DNA of 64,000 nt. It comes from Truepera sp965215315. Lineage in GTDB: Bacteria > Deinococcota > Deinococci > Deinococcales > Trueperaceae. The stretch lies in the NCBI GenBank assembly GCA_965215315.1, contig CBDCDB010000008.1, positions 2,294,001 to 2,358,000 on the forward strand. The letters run 5' to 3'. Numbering within the stretch: the stretch's first letter is position 1; each line of letters starts with the position of its first letter. Below the pieces are notes generated by a model. That model was given only the letters and a program-made list of their open reading frames with translations, searched no databases and was not told the origin of the DNA. Below, in pieces: positions 27,087-36,236 of the stretch. The translations under genes were made by a program, and so were the position numbers.

Positions 27087-28754
27087 ATGCACATAAACTA
27101 CATCTTCATCACGGGCGGGGTCGTTTCATCGTTGGGTAAGGGGATTGCGAGCTCGAGCATCGGCGCACTGTTGCGCGCGAGGGGCTACCGCGTCACCGCC
27201 GTAAAAATCGACCCATACATCAACGTAGACGCCGGAACCATGCGTCCCTACGAACACGGTGAGGTCTTTGTCACCAGCGACGGAGCCGAGACCGACCTCG
27301 ATTTAGGGACGTACGAGCGCTTTTTAGACGTCCCAATGAGCCGCGCGAACAACGTCACGACCGGACAAATCTATCAGAGCGTCATCGAAAAAGAGCGGCG
27401 CGGCGCTTACCTGTCGCAGACCGTCCAGGTCATTCCGCACGTCACCGACGAGATTAAAGCCCGGATTTACGAGGCGGGCGAGGCTGCCAACGCCGAAATC
27501 GTCTTGGTCGAGGTGGGCGGCACTGTCGGCGACATCGAATCGTTGCCCTTTTTAGAGGCGATTCGGCAACTCCGGTTCGAGGTCGGCTCAGACAGATGCG
27601 TCTACCTGCACGTGACGCTGCTCCCCTTTTTAGGCACCAGTGAGGAGTTTAAGACCAAACCCACGCAGCACTCGGTCGCCACGCTCCGCAGCGTCGGGGT
27701 GCAACCTGACGGTCTGATTTTACGTTCAACCAGCCCTGTTCCTGACGAACTACGAACCAAAATTGCGTTATTCACCAATGTCGAGGCGAGAGACGTCTTT
27801 AACTCGTTTGACACCGAGTTTATCTACGCGGTACCAGAAATCTTGGAGCAGCAGGGCATCGGGCGGTTTTTAGAGCGGCGGTTAGGGCTCGAGAAAGGCA
27901 CCCCCGAACTCCGGGCGTGGCACGAAGCCGTTCGGGTTCTACGCGACCCCGACGAACACGTCGCGATTGGCATCGTCGGCAAATACGTCGCCATGCCCGA
28001 CGCGTACCTAAGTCTGATGGAAGCCCTGAAACACGCGGGCATCGCCAACCGCGCCCGCGTAGAACTTCGCTGGATCAACGCCGAAGAGGTTTTGGGCGAC
28101 GATTTGAGCGCTCTCACTGAACTGGACGGGATTCTCGTTCCGGGTGGGTTCGGCGTTCGCGGCATTGAGGGCAAGGTGCGGGCGGCGACCTACGCCCGTG
28201 AGCAGGGCGTGCCGTATCTGGGCATTTGTTTGGGGATGCAGGTTGCCGTCATCGAATACGCCCGCCACGTCGCAGGACTCAGAGCTGCCAATTCAACCGA
28301 GTTTGACCCCTACACGCCTGACCCGGTGATCGACCTGATGCCCGAACAGTTGGGACTTGCCGAGATGGGCGGCACCATGCGCCTCGGCGACTGGCCGATG
28401 CAGGTCACGCCGGGTTCGCGGCTCGCGGAGCTTTACGGGGGGCGGTTGGGACAGGATGGGGTGGTGCTCGAGCGTCACCGTCACCGTTTCGAGGTCAATC
28501 CGAAGTACGTCGAGCAGCTTCAAAGCGCAGGACTTAGCGTTTCCGGTGTGACACCGGGGATGCAGGGGCGCGGCGCGGGTTTGGTTGAGGCGGTTGAGCT
28601 TCCCGAACATCCGTTTTTTGTCGGACTCCAGTCGCATCCCGAGTTCGGGACGCGGTTGATGCGGGCGTCGCCACCCTTTAGAGGCTTTATCGAGGCAGCG
28701 GTCACATACCAAAATGCACGCAAACATCACGAAACGCGTGAGGTCAAAGCTTAG
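27087..28754 (+). CDS. pyrG: CTP synthase
   Basis: 555 residues from ATG 27087, giving MHINYIFITGGVVSSLGKGI as in other PyrG; ATG 27072 would add five residues. The synthetase domain shows DPYINVDAGTMRPYEHGEV and GGTVGDIES. The C-terminal class I glutaminase domain has ILVPGGFGVRGIEGK, the nucleophile Cys in YLGICLGMQ, and the His/Glu in GLQSHPEFG. It makes CTP from UTP, glutamine and ATP. udk begins immediately downstream, making a pyrimidine nucleotide operon. Confidence 0.97.
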   Translation: MHINYIFITGGVVSSLGKGIASSSIGALLRARGYRVTAVKIDPYINVDAGTMRPYEHGEVFVTSDGAETDLDLGTYERFLDVPMSRANNVTTGQIYQSVIEKERRGAYLSQTVQVIPHVTDEIKARIYEAGEAANAEIVLVEVGGTVGDIESLPFLEAIRQLRFEVGSDRCVYLHVTLLPFLGTSEEFKTKPTQHSVATLRSVGVQPDGLILRSTSPVPDELRTKIALFTNVEARDVFNSFDTEFIYAVPEILEQQGIGRFLERRLGLEKGTPELRAWHEAVRVLRDPDEHVAIGIVGKYVAMPDAYLSLMEALKHAGIANRARVELRWINAEEVLGDDLSALTELDGILVPGGFGVRGIEGKVRAATYAREQGVPYLGICLGMQVAVIEYARHVAGLRAANSTEFDPYTPDPVIDLMPEQLGLAEMGGTMRLGDWPMQVTPGSRLAELYGGRLGQDGVVLERHRHRFEVNPKYVEQLQSAGLSVSGVTPGMQGRGAGLVEAVELPEHPFFVGLQSHPEFGTRLMRASPPFRGFIEAAVTYQNARKHHETREVKA

Positions 28755-28755
28755 G

Positions 28756-29409
28756 GTGAACGCCTCGAACGACAAATCAATCTTGGTCATCGGCTTAGCA
28801 GGTGGGACAGGTTCAGGTAAAACGACGGTTTCAGAGGCCGTTCGGCGGGCTGCCGGAAGGGATAACCTCGTGGTATTGCCGCAAGACGCGTACTACCGCG
28901 CCCAGACCGAGCTGCCCCCTGAAATCCGCAAAAAGACCAATTATGACGAACCAAGTGCGTTCGATACTGAACTTTTGGTCTCGCAGCTCGACGCACTTTT
29001 GCGTGGTGAGCCTATCGAGCAGCCTGTGTACGACTTTACGAACGACGACCGCGCGGCAGCAACCGTACCCTTGAACCCCAAACCCGTCATCGTCGTTGAG
29101 GGGATTCTGGTCTTGCACGAGCCTTCCCTACGCGAGCGTTTTGACCTGAGTGTATTTGTAGACGCACCGCCCGACGAGCGTTTTATCCGGCGTCTAGAGC
29201 GCGACGTGAGCGAACGGGGCCGGAGCGCCGAGAGCGTCATCGAGCAGTACCGCCGCAGCGTCAAACCGATGCACGACCTGTTTGTCGAACCGACCAAAGC
29301 GCACGCGAACCTGATTCTGCCCGAAGGCGGCAACAACAAAATCGCGCTAGAAGTTTTGAGTACGTTTGTCTCGAGCTTTGTGGCAAAGTCTACAGCCCGT
29401 GCGCGTTGA
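28756..29409 (+). CDS. udk: Uridine kinase
   Basis: 217 residues from GTG 28756; an alternative ATG at 28714 would overlap pyrG by 41 bases. P-loop GLAGGTGSGKTTV, then LPQDAYYRAQTELPPE, DEPSAFD, YDFTNDDR, and VVEGILVLHEPSLRERFDLSVFVD are all Udk motifs. The lid region RFIRRLERDVSERGRSAESVI follows. It phosphorylates uridine or cytidine. The direct junction with pyrG indicates co-transcription and a joint role in pyrimidine salvage and CTP supply. Confidence 0.92.
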   Translation: MNASNDKSILVIGLAGGTGSGKTTVSEAVRRAAGRDNLVVLPQDAYYRAQTELPPEIRKKTNYDEPSAFDTELLVSQLDALLRGEPIEQPVYDFTNDDRAAATVPLNPKPVIVVEGILVLHEPSLRERFDLSVFVDAPPDERFIRRLERDVSERGRSAESVIEQYRRSVKPMHDLFVEPTKAHANLILPEGGNNKIALEVLSTFVSSFVAKSTARAR

Positions 29410-29431
29410 GTTATGTCTATAGGTATAGCTG

Positions 29432-31267
29432 ATGTCTAAACGCGCCCTCCGGTCGGTTCTCTGGCTCCTTATTCTTCTGAGTCTGGTTCCGGGGGGATGG
29501 TTAGCGTGGCAACGGATTCAAACCGAAGACGAGAGCGTCAGCGTCACCTTGCTGCTGGACGAACGCGCGTTAGAGGAGCAGGCTGCTTACGAAGGCGTAA
29601 ACCCGTCTGCGCTGGCAACCCGCTACCAACAAGCGGGTCTCAACGGGATTGCCTTGTACGAAGAAACCCTCGAGACCCTTGCCGAAGCGGGCAAAATTGC
29701 GCTTCTGACCGGCGCGGACGCAAGGGCCGAAGCGCTGCTACGCGGCGACCGCCTGAGCCTTCCGGCGAACAGTCTGCTCGTTCGGGCGCTCGAGCCCGGC
29801 GTTTTAGACGACGCCCTCGCCAAGAACCGCCCGGAACCGCAAACCGTAAGGCTTGCCGGGGTGCGCTGGCATGTTTTTAGTGAACCTAACGCCAGAGACC
29901 GCGCCGGGGCAGAGCGTCCGGCCGGGCCGAACCGGGCGAAGTTGGAGAGATACCAAAAGGCTGGCTGGGACGTCGCCTACCGCCCGGTCAACTATCCGAA
30001 CCTTGTGAACGTCGGGCAGGATTTTCCGGCGGTGCGGTATCTGATTCACGAAGGGCTCGAGGTCGCCGGAAACCCCGAGAACTTGAGTGAAACCGTAAAA
30101 GTCTCGCAAACCTACCTGACCGGCCTGATCGAAGGCACTGATCAGGCCGGGATGAGCGCGATTAGCAGCAAGGTGCCGCTGGCAAGGGTGTTCAGCATCT
30201 CGCAGGCGTGGCTCAATACTTTGGAGCCGCAGGCCGTTGCCGACAAGTATCTGTTGGCAGCCAATGAACGCGGCGCAAGGCTCCTTTATTTGCGGCCCTA
30301 CACGGATGAAACCGTCGGCGAAATGACAGCAAATACCAAAATGCTGGTCGAGGCGGTGAGGACGGGTCTCGAGGCTGAAGGCTACCGCATCGGCCCGGTT
30401 GAAGCGCTCTCTTACAGCAGCTCTCCCCTGCTCCGTATCTTTTCCGGCGTCGGTATCGTGGCGGGGCTCGGCGTTCTGGCGACGCTCTATCCCGGTGTTT
30501 GGGGCGTGCTCGCCTCACTCGGCGTTTTGGGTCTCGGCATCCTTGCGGGCGGCCTCAGCTGGGACGCTTTAGCGCTTACGGCAGCCCTGACCTTTCCCGT
30601 ACTCGGTTACGCCCTACTGCCTAACCGAGTATGGAGCTTGTTCGGCGCGGTGGGGCTGGGTCTAGTCGGGGCTACCCTTTTGGCAGCGGTCGGCAGTGAG
30701 CGCAATACGCTCCTCGCCGTAACCCCTTTTGCCGGAGTCGCAGCGACATTGGTCGTTCCTCCGGCACTATTCCTCTTTTTCGTGATGCTCCGTGAACGCT
30801 CCCCGGCAACTTGGGTGCGTGAGTTTTGGGCGCGGCCCGTCCGTTTGGGTGACGTGGCGCTGGTTTTGGTCGGTCTGGTTGGGCTTGCGTTCGTATTACT
30901 GCGGCGCGGCAACTTTCCCGTTATCGGCGCGAGTGAGGCCGAGTTGGGGTTGCGGGCTTTGCTGTCGGACTACTTCGCGCGGCCCCGGTTCAAAGAACTT
31001 ATCGGGCACCCGCTGGCGGTCGTGGCGCTCTTAAACCCGCTCTGGCCCCGGTGGATACGCGGGCTGCTCCTGACGGTTGGGGTGGTGGCGCTCTCGAGCA
31101 TCGTCAATTCGTTTAGCCACTACCACACGCCGCTCCTCATCTCTTTTGAACGCACCGTCGTCGCGCTCGTGCTGGGGCTTGTGCTAGGACTGATTCTGAA
31201 CCTCACCGTGCGGGTTCTGGTTCGGTGGGGCTCGAGGTGGCTCAGTTCAGCTCGGGAGGACGCTTGA
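29432..31267 (+). CDS. DUF5693 family membrane protein
   Basis: 611 residues. An N-terminal membrane anchor (VLWLLILLSLVPGGWLAW) is followed by a soluble domain to about 320. This domain holds repeats of Leu/Ala-rich helices and a segment like NERGARLLYLRPY. Then come about eight membrane segments to the end, closing with Arg-rich residues. The family is known from csaB neighbourhoods in Gram-positives and Deinococcota. Its stop TGA overlaps the csaB start (TTGA at 31264-31267), so the two are translationally coupled. I infer a role in cell-wall polymer export or pyruvylation, but no activity has been read from the sequence. Confidence 0.85.
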   Translation: MSKRALRSVLWLLILLSLVPGGWLAWQRIQTEDESVSVTLLLDERALEEQAAYEGVNPSALATRYQQAGLNGIALYEETLETLAEAGKIALLTGADARAEALLRGDRLSLPANSLLVRALEPGVLDDALAKNRPEPQTVRLAGVRWHVFSEPNARDRAGAERPAGPNRAKLERYQKAGWDVAYRPVNYPNLVNVGQDFPAVRYLIHEGLEVAGNPENLSETVKVSQTYLTGLIEGTDQAGMSAISSKVPLARVFSISQAWLNTLEPQAVADKYLLAANERGARLLYLRPYTDETVGEMTANTKMLVEAVRTGLEAEGYRIGPVEALSYSSSPLLRIFSGVGIVAGLGVLATLYPGVWGVLASLGVLGLGILAGGLSWDALALTAALTFPVLGYALLPNRVWSLFGAVGLGLVGATLLAAVGSERNTLLAVTPFAGVAATLVVPPALFLFFVMLRERSPATWVREFWARPVRLGDVALVLVGLVGLAFVLLRRGNFPVIGASEAELGLRALLSDYFARPRFKELIGHPLAVVALLNPLWPRWIRGLLLTVGVVALSSIVNSFSHYHTPLLISFERTVVALVLGLVLGLILNLTVRVLVRWGSRWLSSAREDA

Positions 31268-32241
31268 AAGTTCTCTTAAGCGGATATTACGGCTTCGGCA
31301 ATCTGGGCGACGAGGCCTTACTTTCGGGCATGTTGAGCGGTCTCGGTAGGAAAAACGTTACCGTATTGTCACAAAAACCTGAAGCAACAAGGGCTCTTCA
31401 CGGCGTCGCTGCAACGCACCGCCTCACCGGGCTTACTAACCTTCTAACGTGCGACGTCCTTGTCTCAGGCGGCGGCGGGTTGCTGCAAGACAAGACGAGC
31501 ACGCGGAGCTTGCAGTATTATCTAGGCGTTGTCAGGCTTGCCAAACGTCTCGGTAAGAGGGTAATTATTTACGGTCAGTCGGTCGGCCCGCTGAGCGCGG
31601 CGGGTGAACGGGCCGTTGCCAATACTTTGCGGGGGTTGCCGGTCGCAGTACGAGATCAACCTTCACAAGAACTTTTAGCGCGTTTAGATGTTCCTGCAAC
31701 GCTTGTCGCCGACGCCGCCCTGCTGCTTCCCAAACCTGCCCGCGAATCTAAAAAAAATGCCCCGGTACTCTTGATTCCGCGTGGCGGGCTACCTGAAACG
31801 ACAGACGCGTTCGTTCAGCTTGCCCGTAAACTGCACGCTGAGGGCGTCCCGCTAACGGGTTTGGTGTTGCAAGCAGATGAGGATAAAGAGGCGCTCGAGC
31901 ACCTCACCCAAGCTGTTCCTGCCGTAAAAAAGCTCTCAGCGACGACGCCGCAGGGGGCACTCGAGTACATCGCCGCAAGCCATCACGTTGTCTCGGCGCG
32001 GCTGCACGGACTGATTTTTGCAGCGCGTGCCGGACGCCCCATGAGCGGCGTCGCCTACGACCCAAAAGTTACGGCCTTTTTAGCAGCGCTGGGCCTTACC
32101 GTTCATTCGGTCAACCCCGACCCGGACGAGCTTTTACGTGAAGTTCAGCGCCCGCATTTTGACGCCGTAAAAGTAGCGGCGCTGAGCGCGAGGGCTGAAA
32201 CGGGACTAGCGTGGTTAAAGGGAGAGCTTCACCGGGTATAG
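31264..32241 (+). CDS. csaB: Polysaccharide pyruvyl transferase CsaB
   Basis: 325 residues from TTG 31264, with a strong GGGAGGA ahead and a TTGA overlap with the upstream gene. The start KVLLSGYYGFGNLGDEALLSGML, then VSGGGGLLQDKTSTRSLQYYLG, VIIYGQSVGPLS, and HHVVSARLHGLIFAARAGRP are CsaB motifs. The enzyme adds pyruvate ketals to a secondary cell-wall polymer, creating the ligand for SLH-domain S-layer proteins. That chemistry is known for Bacillus and Thermus; that it acts this way here is inferred from family and gene pair. Confidence 0.92.
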   Translation: MKVLLSGYYGFGNLGDEALLSGMLSGLGRKNVTVLSQKPEATRALHGVAATHRLTGLTNLLTCDVLVSGGGGLLQDKTSTRSLQYYLGVVRLAKRLGKRVIIYGQSVGPLSAAGERAVANTLRGLPVAVRDQPSQELLARLDVPATLVADAALLLPKPARESKKNAPVLLIPRGGLPETTDAFVQLARKLHAEGVPLTGLVLQADEDKEALEHLTQAVPAVKKLSATTPQGALEYIAASHHVVSARLHGLIFAARAGRPMSGVAYDPKVTAFLAALGLTVHSVNPDPDELLREVQRPHFDAVKVAALSARAETGLAWLKGELHRV

Positions 32242-32260
32242 AACTGCTGAGTTTACGGCG

Positions 32261-34276
32261 TTACTGAACGGCAACTTGCGCTTCTTCAGGCGCAAACATA
32301 ATCCAGCGCTTGAACGGGGTGAGGTCAACCTTCACGCCGCTACTACCGACAAAGGTAAAGCCGTCCTCAGACGTCCAGCTACCGGGAATCGCCTTGCCGC
32401 GCAAGTAAAGCGTCGCTTCGCCGCCGCTGTAGGGCAGATAAAGTCGCCCCTCGGGGTCGTCTGGATAAGGAAACGTGACGACGCGGGCGACGACTACGGC
32501 ATCGGCAGTGACAGCCTCTTGCGCCGCGTCGGTGGCTTCCGCGCCGCTTCTGACCCAGCGGTACTGGTCCAAGTCGGCGAGGTAGCTGAAGCCGCTCGAG
32601 TAGTCCGCCGAGTAGTTGACCGTCACAGCGGCGGCGTCCGGCGCGTCTCCGGGCGGGGTGTAAAGCGTCCCGTTGACGCTGCTTTGCAGGCGGCCTACCG
32701 CGTCTCGAAGGGCCGTTCCAGTTGAGAAGGTGCTGTGCGGCGCGGCGCGGTCAGGGGCTTGGGCAAACAGTGCGCCGTCTTGCAAGGCGTCTAAAGTCGG
32801 TAGATCTTGCGAAGCAATACGTCCCACCGTACTCGGTGCGCCGCCGACGTGAACGAGGGTGCCGTTCATGGCCAGGGCCGCCTCGAGAAAGTAATCTCTC
32901 GCACTCCGAATCGGCCCAACCTGTGCGGGGTCGCCTTCCGTGTAGACGCTCATCAGGCGCGTCAGGCCACCCTCAACGGGCATTTCAAAGACGCTCGAGG
33001 CTTCGACCAATCCTTGTTGCGGGTAGGCGGCGTCGGCGTTGTCGATGAGCACGGCGAGGGGTTTCTCGAGGGTGACTTCAAAGCTCTGCACATTGGCGAC
33101 GCCTGACGGGGCCGCGCCAGCACCGTCCGACGCTGCACCTTGCCCGTCTGCGGTCTCTGCCGTATCGGGTTGCGTACTGCGGGAACCGTCACCTGCCTCA
33201 GCAGCACCTGCCCGGTCAGAAGTTACGTCCGTCTCTTGCGGCGTAGCCGCGGCGGTTACGACCGCCGCAGCATTCGGCGTCACGACCGAAACTGCGTCAC
33301 TGAGGTTTACGCCGGGCGTCACAGCGAGCGGCTGCGCCTCGGCGACCGAAGCTTGCGCTTGCGGTGTAGGGACAGGTTCACCGGCGACGACCGCACCGCT
33401 GACCGAGGGTTGCGGCACAGCCCTGGCCGCCGTGACAGCTGCGCCCGCTTGTGGTTGCGGGACGGGCCTCGAGGCGATTTGGGCCGTCGCAGCAGGTTGC
33501 GGCAACGCCTGCGCCTCGCTCACCTGAGCGCTCACTTGCGGCGCCGGAACGTCTCTGGCAGCAAATTCAACCGCCACGTCGGGTTGCGGAATCGCATTTT
33601 CCAAAGACACTTCAGCTTGCGCTTCCGGTAAAGAAATCTCTTGTAAGGTTTCCGCCGTAACCTCGGGCGTCGGCAAGGGTTCGGCGGGAGACACCTCGGC
33701 TTGCGGCGTGACGGCGACGCGGCGTTCAGGTGTTACGGCGGCCTCGGGATTGGGGGTAGGCAGCTCGAGTGATCGTTGCAGCGGTTGGGGCGCGACCTCC
33801 ACCGCTTCGATTTCCGGCAGCGTCGTTGCGGGCTGCTCTACAGGCAGAGACGCCCCTGGCGTCTGCTCGGGTGGGCGGGCAGCCGGGGCTTGTTCGGACG
33901 GGGGCGCGGCTTCGGCAAGCGCTGCCGGGTTGACGGGTGTAGGTTCTACAGAGGCAGGCTGAGGTGCTTTAGTCACAGCATCCTGCGGGGCGTTTCCGGC
34001 GACCTCCGGAGCGTCCGCTGGCGGGGCCGGGTCGCCGGTCGCAGCAGCGGGCGTTTCGGGTGCGCCGCTCCCGGGTGGGGTCAGCTCGAGGACGAGCAGT
34101 TGCGGCGGCGCTTCGGGCGGCGAAACGTAAACCCACACCGCGCCGAGCAGGACGGCTGCGTGAACGAGGAGCGACAAGAGCAGCGCACGACGCCGCTCCC
34201 GGTCGCTCCAGAAGCCAGCAAAACCACGCTGCTCTGGCGGGCGTGAACGTCTAGCGGAAGGACGACCGGAGGCCAA
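32261..34276 (-). CDS. TonB-like protein fused to a DUF3048 domain
   Basis: 671 residues; TTG start directly after the ExbD stop, with GGAGGG about eight bases ahead. A short basic N-terminus precedes one membrane segment (RRALLLSLLVHAAVLLGAVWVYVSPPE), the layout of TonB. Residues 50-390 form a Pro/Ala/Glu-rich region with degenerate repeats of about 18-20 residues around VPQPQA or LPQP. Residues 395-671 are a DUF3048/YerB-like domain: VTLEKPLAVLIDNADAAYPQQGLVEASSVFEM, VGPIRSARDYF, PHSTFSTG, and PYSGGEATLYLRG. The usual TonB C-terminal receptor-binding domain is absent. With exbB and exbD upstream this looks like an energised envelope machine whose effector is DUF3048. Function is unknown. 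Confidence 0.82.
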   Translation of the reverse strand: MASGRPSARRSRPPEQRGFAGFWSDRERRRALLLSLLVHAAVLLGAVWVYVSPPEAPPQLLVLELTPPGSGAPETPAAATGDPAPPADAPEVAGNAPQDAVTKAPQPASVEPTPVNPAALAEAAPPSEQAPAARPPEQTPGASLPVEQPATTLPEIEAVEVAPQPLQRSLELPTPNPEAAVTPERRVAVTPQAEVSPAEPLPTPEVTAETLQEISLPEAQAEVSLENAIPQPDVAVEFAARDVPAPQVSAQVSEAQALPQPAATAQIASRPVPQPQAGAAVTAARAVPQPSVSGAVVAGEPVPTPQAQASVAEAQPLAVTPGVNLSDAVSVVTPNAAAVVTAAATPQETDVTSDRAGAAEAGDGSRSTQPDTAETADGQGAASDGAGAAPSGVANVQSFEVTLEKPLAVLIDNADAAYPQQGLVEASSVFEMPVEGGLTRLMSVYTEGDPAQVGPIRSARDYFLEAALAMNGTLVHVGGAPSTVGRIASQDLPTLDALQDGALFAQAPDRAAPHSTFSTGTALRDAVGRLQSSVNGTLYTPPGDAPDAAAVTVNYSADYSSGFSYLADLDQYRWVRSGAEATDAAQEAVTADAVVVARVVTFPYPDDPEGRLYLPYSGGEATLYLRGKAIPGSWTSEDGFTFVGSSGVKVDLTPFKRWIMFAPEEAQVAVQ

Positions 34277-34687
34277 CTAGTTCCCTCCGGTAGCAATCGC
34301 CACGCGCTCGGCCCCAGCTTGTTTAATCAGGTCCATCACCCGCACGGGCAGGCCATATTCGATACTCTGGTCGGCGCGCATCACGACGGTCGTTGCGCCG
34401 CTCGTCTCGAGAATAGGCCGGAGCGACGCGGCGAGGGTCGCCTCGGTAATTTCGGCCCCGGCTAAGTAGATACGGCCCTCACCGGTAATCGTTACGGTCG
34501 GCAAATCCGAGGTTTGCGTCTGCGTTTGGGCTTGCGGCAGGTCAACGGGCAGGCCCGACTCGAGCGAAATAAAGGTCGTCGAGACCATAAAGAAAATGAC
34601 CAGCGTAAAAACCACATCAACCATCGGGGTGAGGTCTAGCAGCGGCCCCGTCTGGGCCACGGCGCGGTTACGGCGGGCGCGGCTCAT
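34277..34687 (-). CDS. ExbD/TolR family biopolymer transport protein
   Basis: 136 residues from ATG 34687; the longer frame adds residues not found in the family. A basic N-terminus leads into one membrane helix, GPLLDLTPMVDVVFTLVIFFMVSTTF, with the conserved Asp (LTPMVDVVF) that carries protons. The periplasmic domain follows, with LPTVTITGEGRIYLAGAEIT and TTVVMRADQSIEYGLPVRVMDLIKQAG. It stands between exbB and the TonB-DUF3048 gene in one operon. Together with ExbB it should use the proton gradient to move the third protein. Confidence 0.9.
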   Translation of the reverse strand: MSRARRNRAVAQTGPLLDLTPMVDVVFTLVIFFMVSTTFISLESGLPVDLPQAQTQTQTSDLPTVTITGEGRIYLAGAEITEATLAASLRPILETSGATTVVMRADQSIEYGLPVRVMDLIKQAGAERVAIATGGN

Positions 34688-34733
34688 GCTCGGCCCACAC
34701 TGCCCGCGTTTGTACTGTACTTGTTTATTTGAT

Positions 34734-35417
34734 TCATACCGTCGGCTCGAAGGTATCGGCTTGGGTGGCTTCAGCTCGGCCCGACCCGCTCCGCGCCGCC
34801 TCACGGCCTTTTAGGGAAACGGCCTGCGCCACGTTGCCCATCAACTCTTCACGGCGGCGCTCGAGTTCGACCAGAATCCCCTCGACCCGGCTCGCCAGGT
34901 AGCTGTGTCCTAAAACGGTTGGAATCGCCACGAAAAGCCCCGCTGCGGTCGTAATCAGCGCCTGCCCGATACCACCTGCGAGCGCCGACGGGTCGCCTGT
35001 TCCTTGTGCCGAAACGACCGCAAACGCCCGAATCATCCCGGTGACGGTGCCTAGAAGCCCTAACAACGTCGCTACCTGCGCAATCGTAGCGAGTGGGCGC
35101 AAGCCGCGCGTCAGGTGCTGCTCTTCACTCAAGTAGGCCTCTTGAAACGCCGCTTCGACCGCCGGACGCCCGTAGGGAATCCGGGCGAGCGCCGCTTTAA
35201 GTACGCGCGCGACCGGGCCGCCGTGATGGTCGCAGGCAATCATCGCCATCTCGAGGTTTCGGCCCAAAACTGCCGCGTTCACCCGCGCCATCAACCGGTC
35301 GGCGTCGGGGCGCTCACGGGCGAGCTTAAAAAGCCGGGTCAAAAAGAGGTAGAGCGCGTAAAGGGAGAGCAGTACGATGACAAGCAGCACCGGGCCGCCA
35401 CTTAGCAGTAAGTCCAT
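34734..35417 (-). CDS. ExbB/TolQ/MotA proton-channel family protein
   Basis: 227 residues with three membrane segments (about 7-25, 118-140, 150-172). The segment LATIAQVATLLGLLGTVTGMIRAFAVVSAQGTGDPSALAGGIGQALITTAAGLFVAIPTVLGHSYL is the ExbB/TolQ core with its conserved Thr and Gly-rich turns. It is first in a three-gene operon with ExbD and a TonB-like protein. The C-terminal tail is basic and Glu-rich. Which outer-membrane or wall process it powers is not evident. Confidence 0.9.
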   Translation of the reverse strand: MDLLLSGGPVLLVIVLLSLYALYLFLTRLFKLARERPDADRLMARVNAAVLGRNLEMAMIACDHHGGPVARVLKAALARIPYGRPAVEAAFQEAYLSEEQHLTRGLRPLATIAQVATLLGLLGTVTGMIRAFAVVSAQGTGDPSALAGGIGQALITTAAGLFVAIPTVLGHSYLASRVEGILVELERRREELMGNVAQAVSLKGREAARSGSGRAEATQADTFEPTV

Positions 35418-35945
35418 ATTTCACCATCCTAAAAGCCCCTCGCCTTAACCGCGTGAGAGGTTAGTGCAGACCAAAACGTGACGCGTCTATAGAGGATGCC
35501 GGTCAGCCCTGTCACGCCCTCCCCTACCGTCTTAGTTTACTCCAGCCTGTCACTAAATGTCGGTCATAACGCCAACCGCAATACCCCGGAACCTCGAGAG
35601 CTTGTCTAAAAAGTTCAACGTCTTTGCTGTTACTTCAAATATTCCGAGCGTCTTCAGCTAAAACTAGCGGAAGAAGTAAAGAAATCTGTCCTTAAATCAG
35701 CCTTTATAAAGACTTTTTCCGGCTTGAGAAATGTTTTTGACAGCTAAGGACAGGAAAAGGAAGGTACATCAAGATGGTTCTGCAGCTCAACCGACCCGTG
35801 CAATTTCCTTAACCTCGATATTCGCGCTTAACTTACGCTTTATCTTCAGACCAAAACACACGGTTAAGCTGTCCGTCCAAGCTCGGCCGAGCAAGGTTTT
35901 CGCGTGAGTGACGAGCCAAACACGCCACCCAATATCAACATTAAG
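35418..35945. other. A+T-rich intergenic region upstream of the crystallin/BSP gene set
   Basis: 528 bases. TTGACA-like hexamers occur but without a convincing partner at the right spacing. No repeat copy or terminator is seen. It probably holds divergent promoters for exbB and the small upstream ORF. Confidence 0.45.
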
Positions 35946-36236
35946 ATGAACCTCATTAAACTCATTTTTTATACATGTATCTTGACACTGTTAAGTACTT
36001 CACTTCAGCCATGGGGTGCTTGTAATGGTGGTGCTTCAGATGGTAAGGCGACGTTACCGCCAACTAAGGCTCCCCCAGCTAATCCGCCTTTACAAGTCGG
36101 CGAATTGCCTTCACGCAACCGCTATATAGAAAGGAGGTTTCACCGTACACCCGCAGCACAGCGTCACTGCAGTAGCGCAGAGTCACTGCACGACGTCACT
36201 GCAAGAAGTCACTGTAAGAAGAAAGGGAATTTATGA
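35946..36236 (+). CDS. Small hypothetical secreted protein
   Basis: 96 residues from ATG 35946 (a GTG at 35904 would add 14). A hydrophobic N-terminus (MNLIKLIFYTCILTLLSTS) looks like a signal peptide, followed by GACNGGAS and a Pro-rich segment. The C-terminal third is encoded by a run of GTCACTGCA direct repeats and looks unstructured. Its stop overlaps the ATG of the next gene by four bases (ATGA), which supports translation. No homology is recognised; it could also be a leader that tunes translation of the next gene. Confidence 0.4.
   Translation: MNLIKLIFYTCILTLLSTSLQPWGACNGGASDGKATLPPTKAPPANPPLQVGELPSRNRYIERRFHRTPAAQRHCSSAESLHDVTARSHCKKKGNL
36163..36220 (+). repeat. Four spaced GTCACTG(C/T)A direct repeats
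   Basis: GTCACTGCA occurs three times and GTCACTGTA once within 58 bases, just before the ribosome-binding site of the gene at 36233. They could be protein-binding iterons or a local slippage product. Confidence 0.6.

Noticed and set aside
33039..33962. Several plus-strand frames opposite the TonB-DUF3048 gene
   Set aside because: Their low-complexity Ala/Ser/Arg composition is the mirror of the Pro/Ala-rich repeats on the real coding strand.
35737..35765. TTGACA as a promoter -35 box
   Set aside because: No acceptable -10 hexamer at 16-18 bases.
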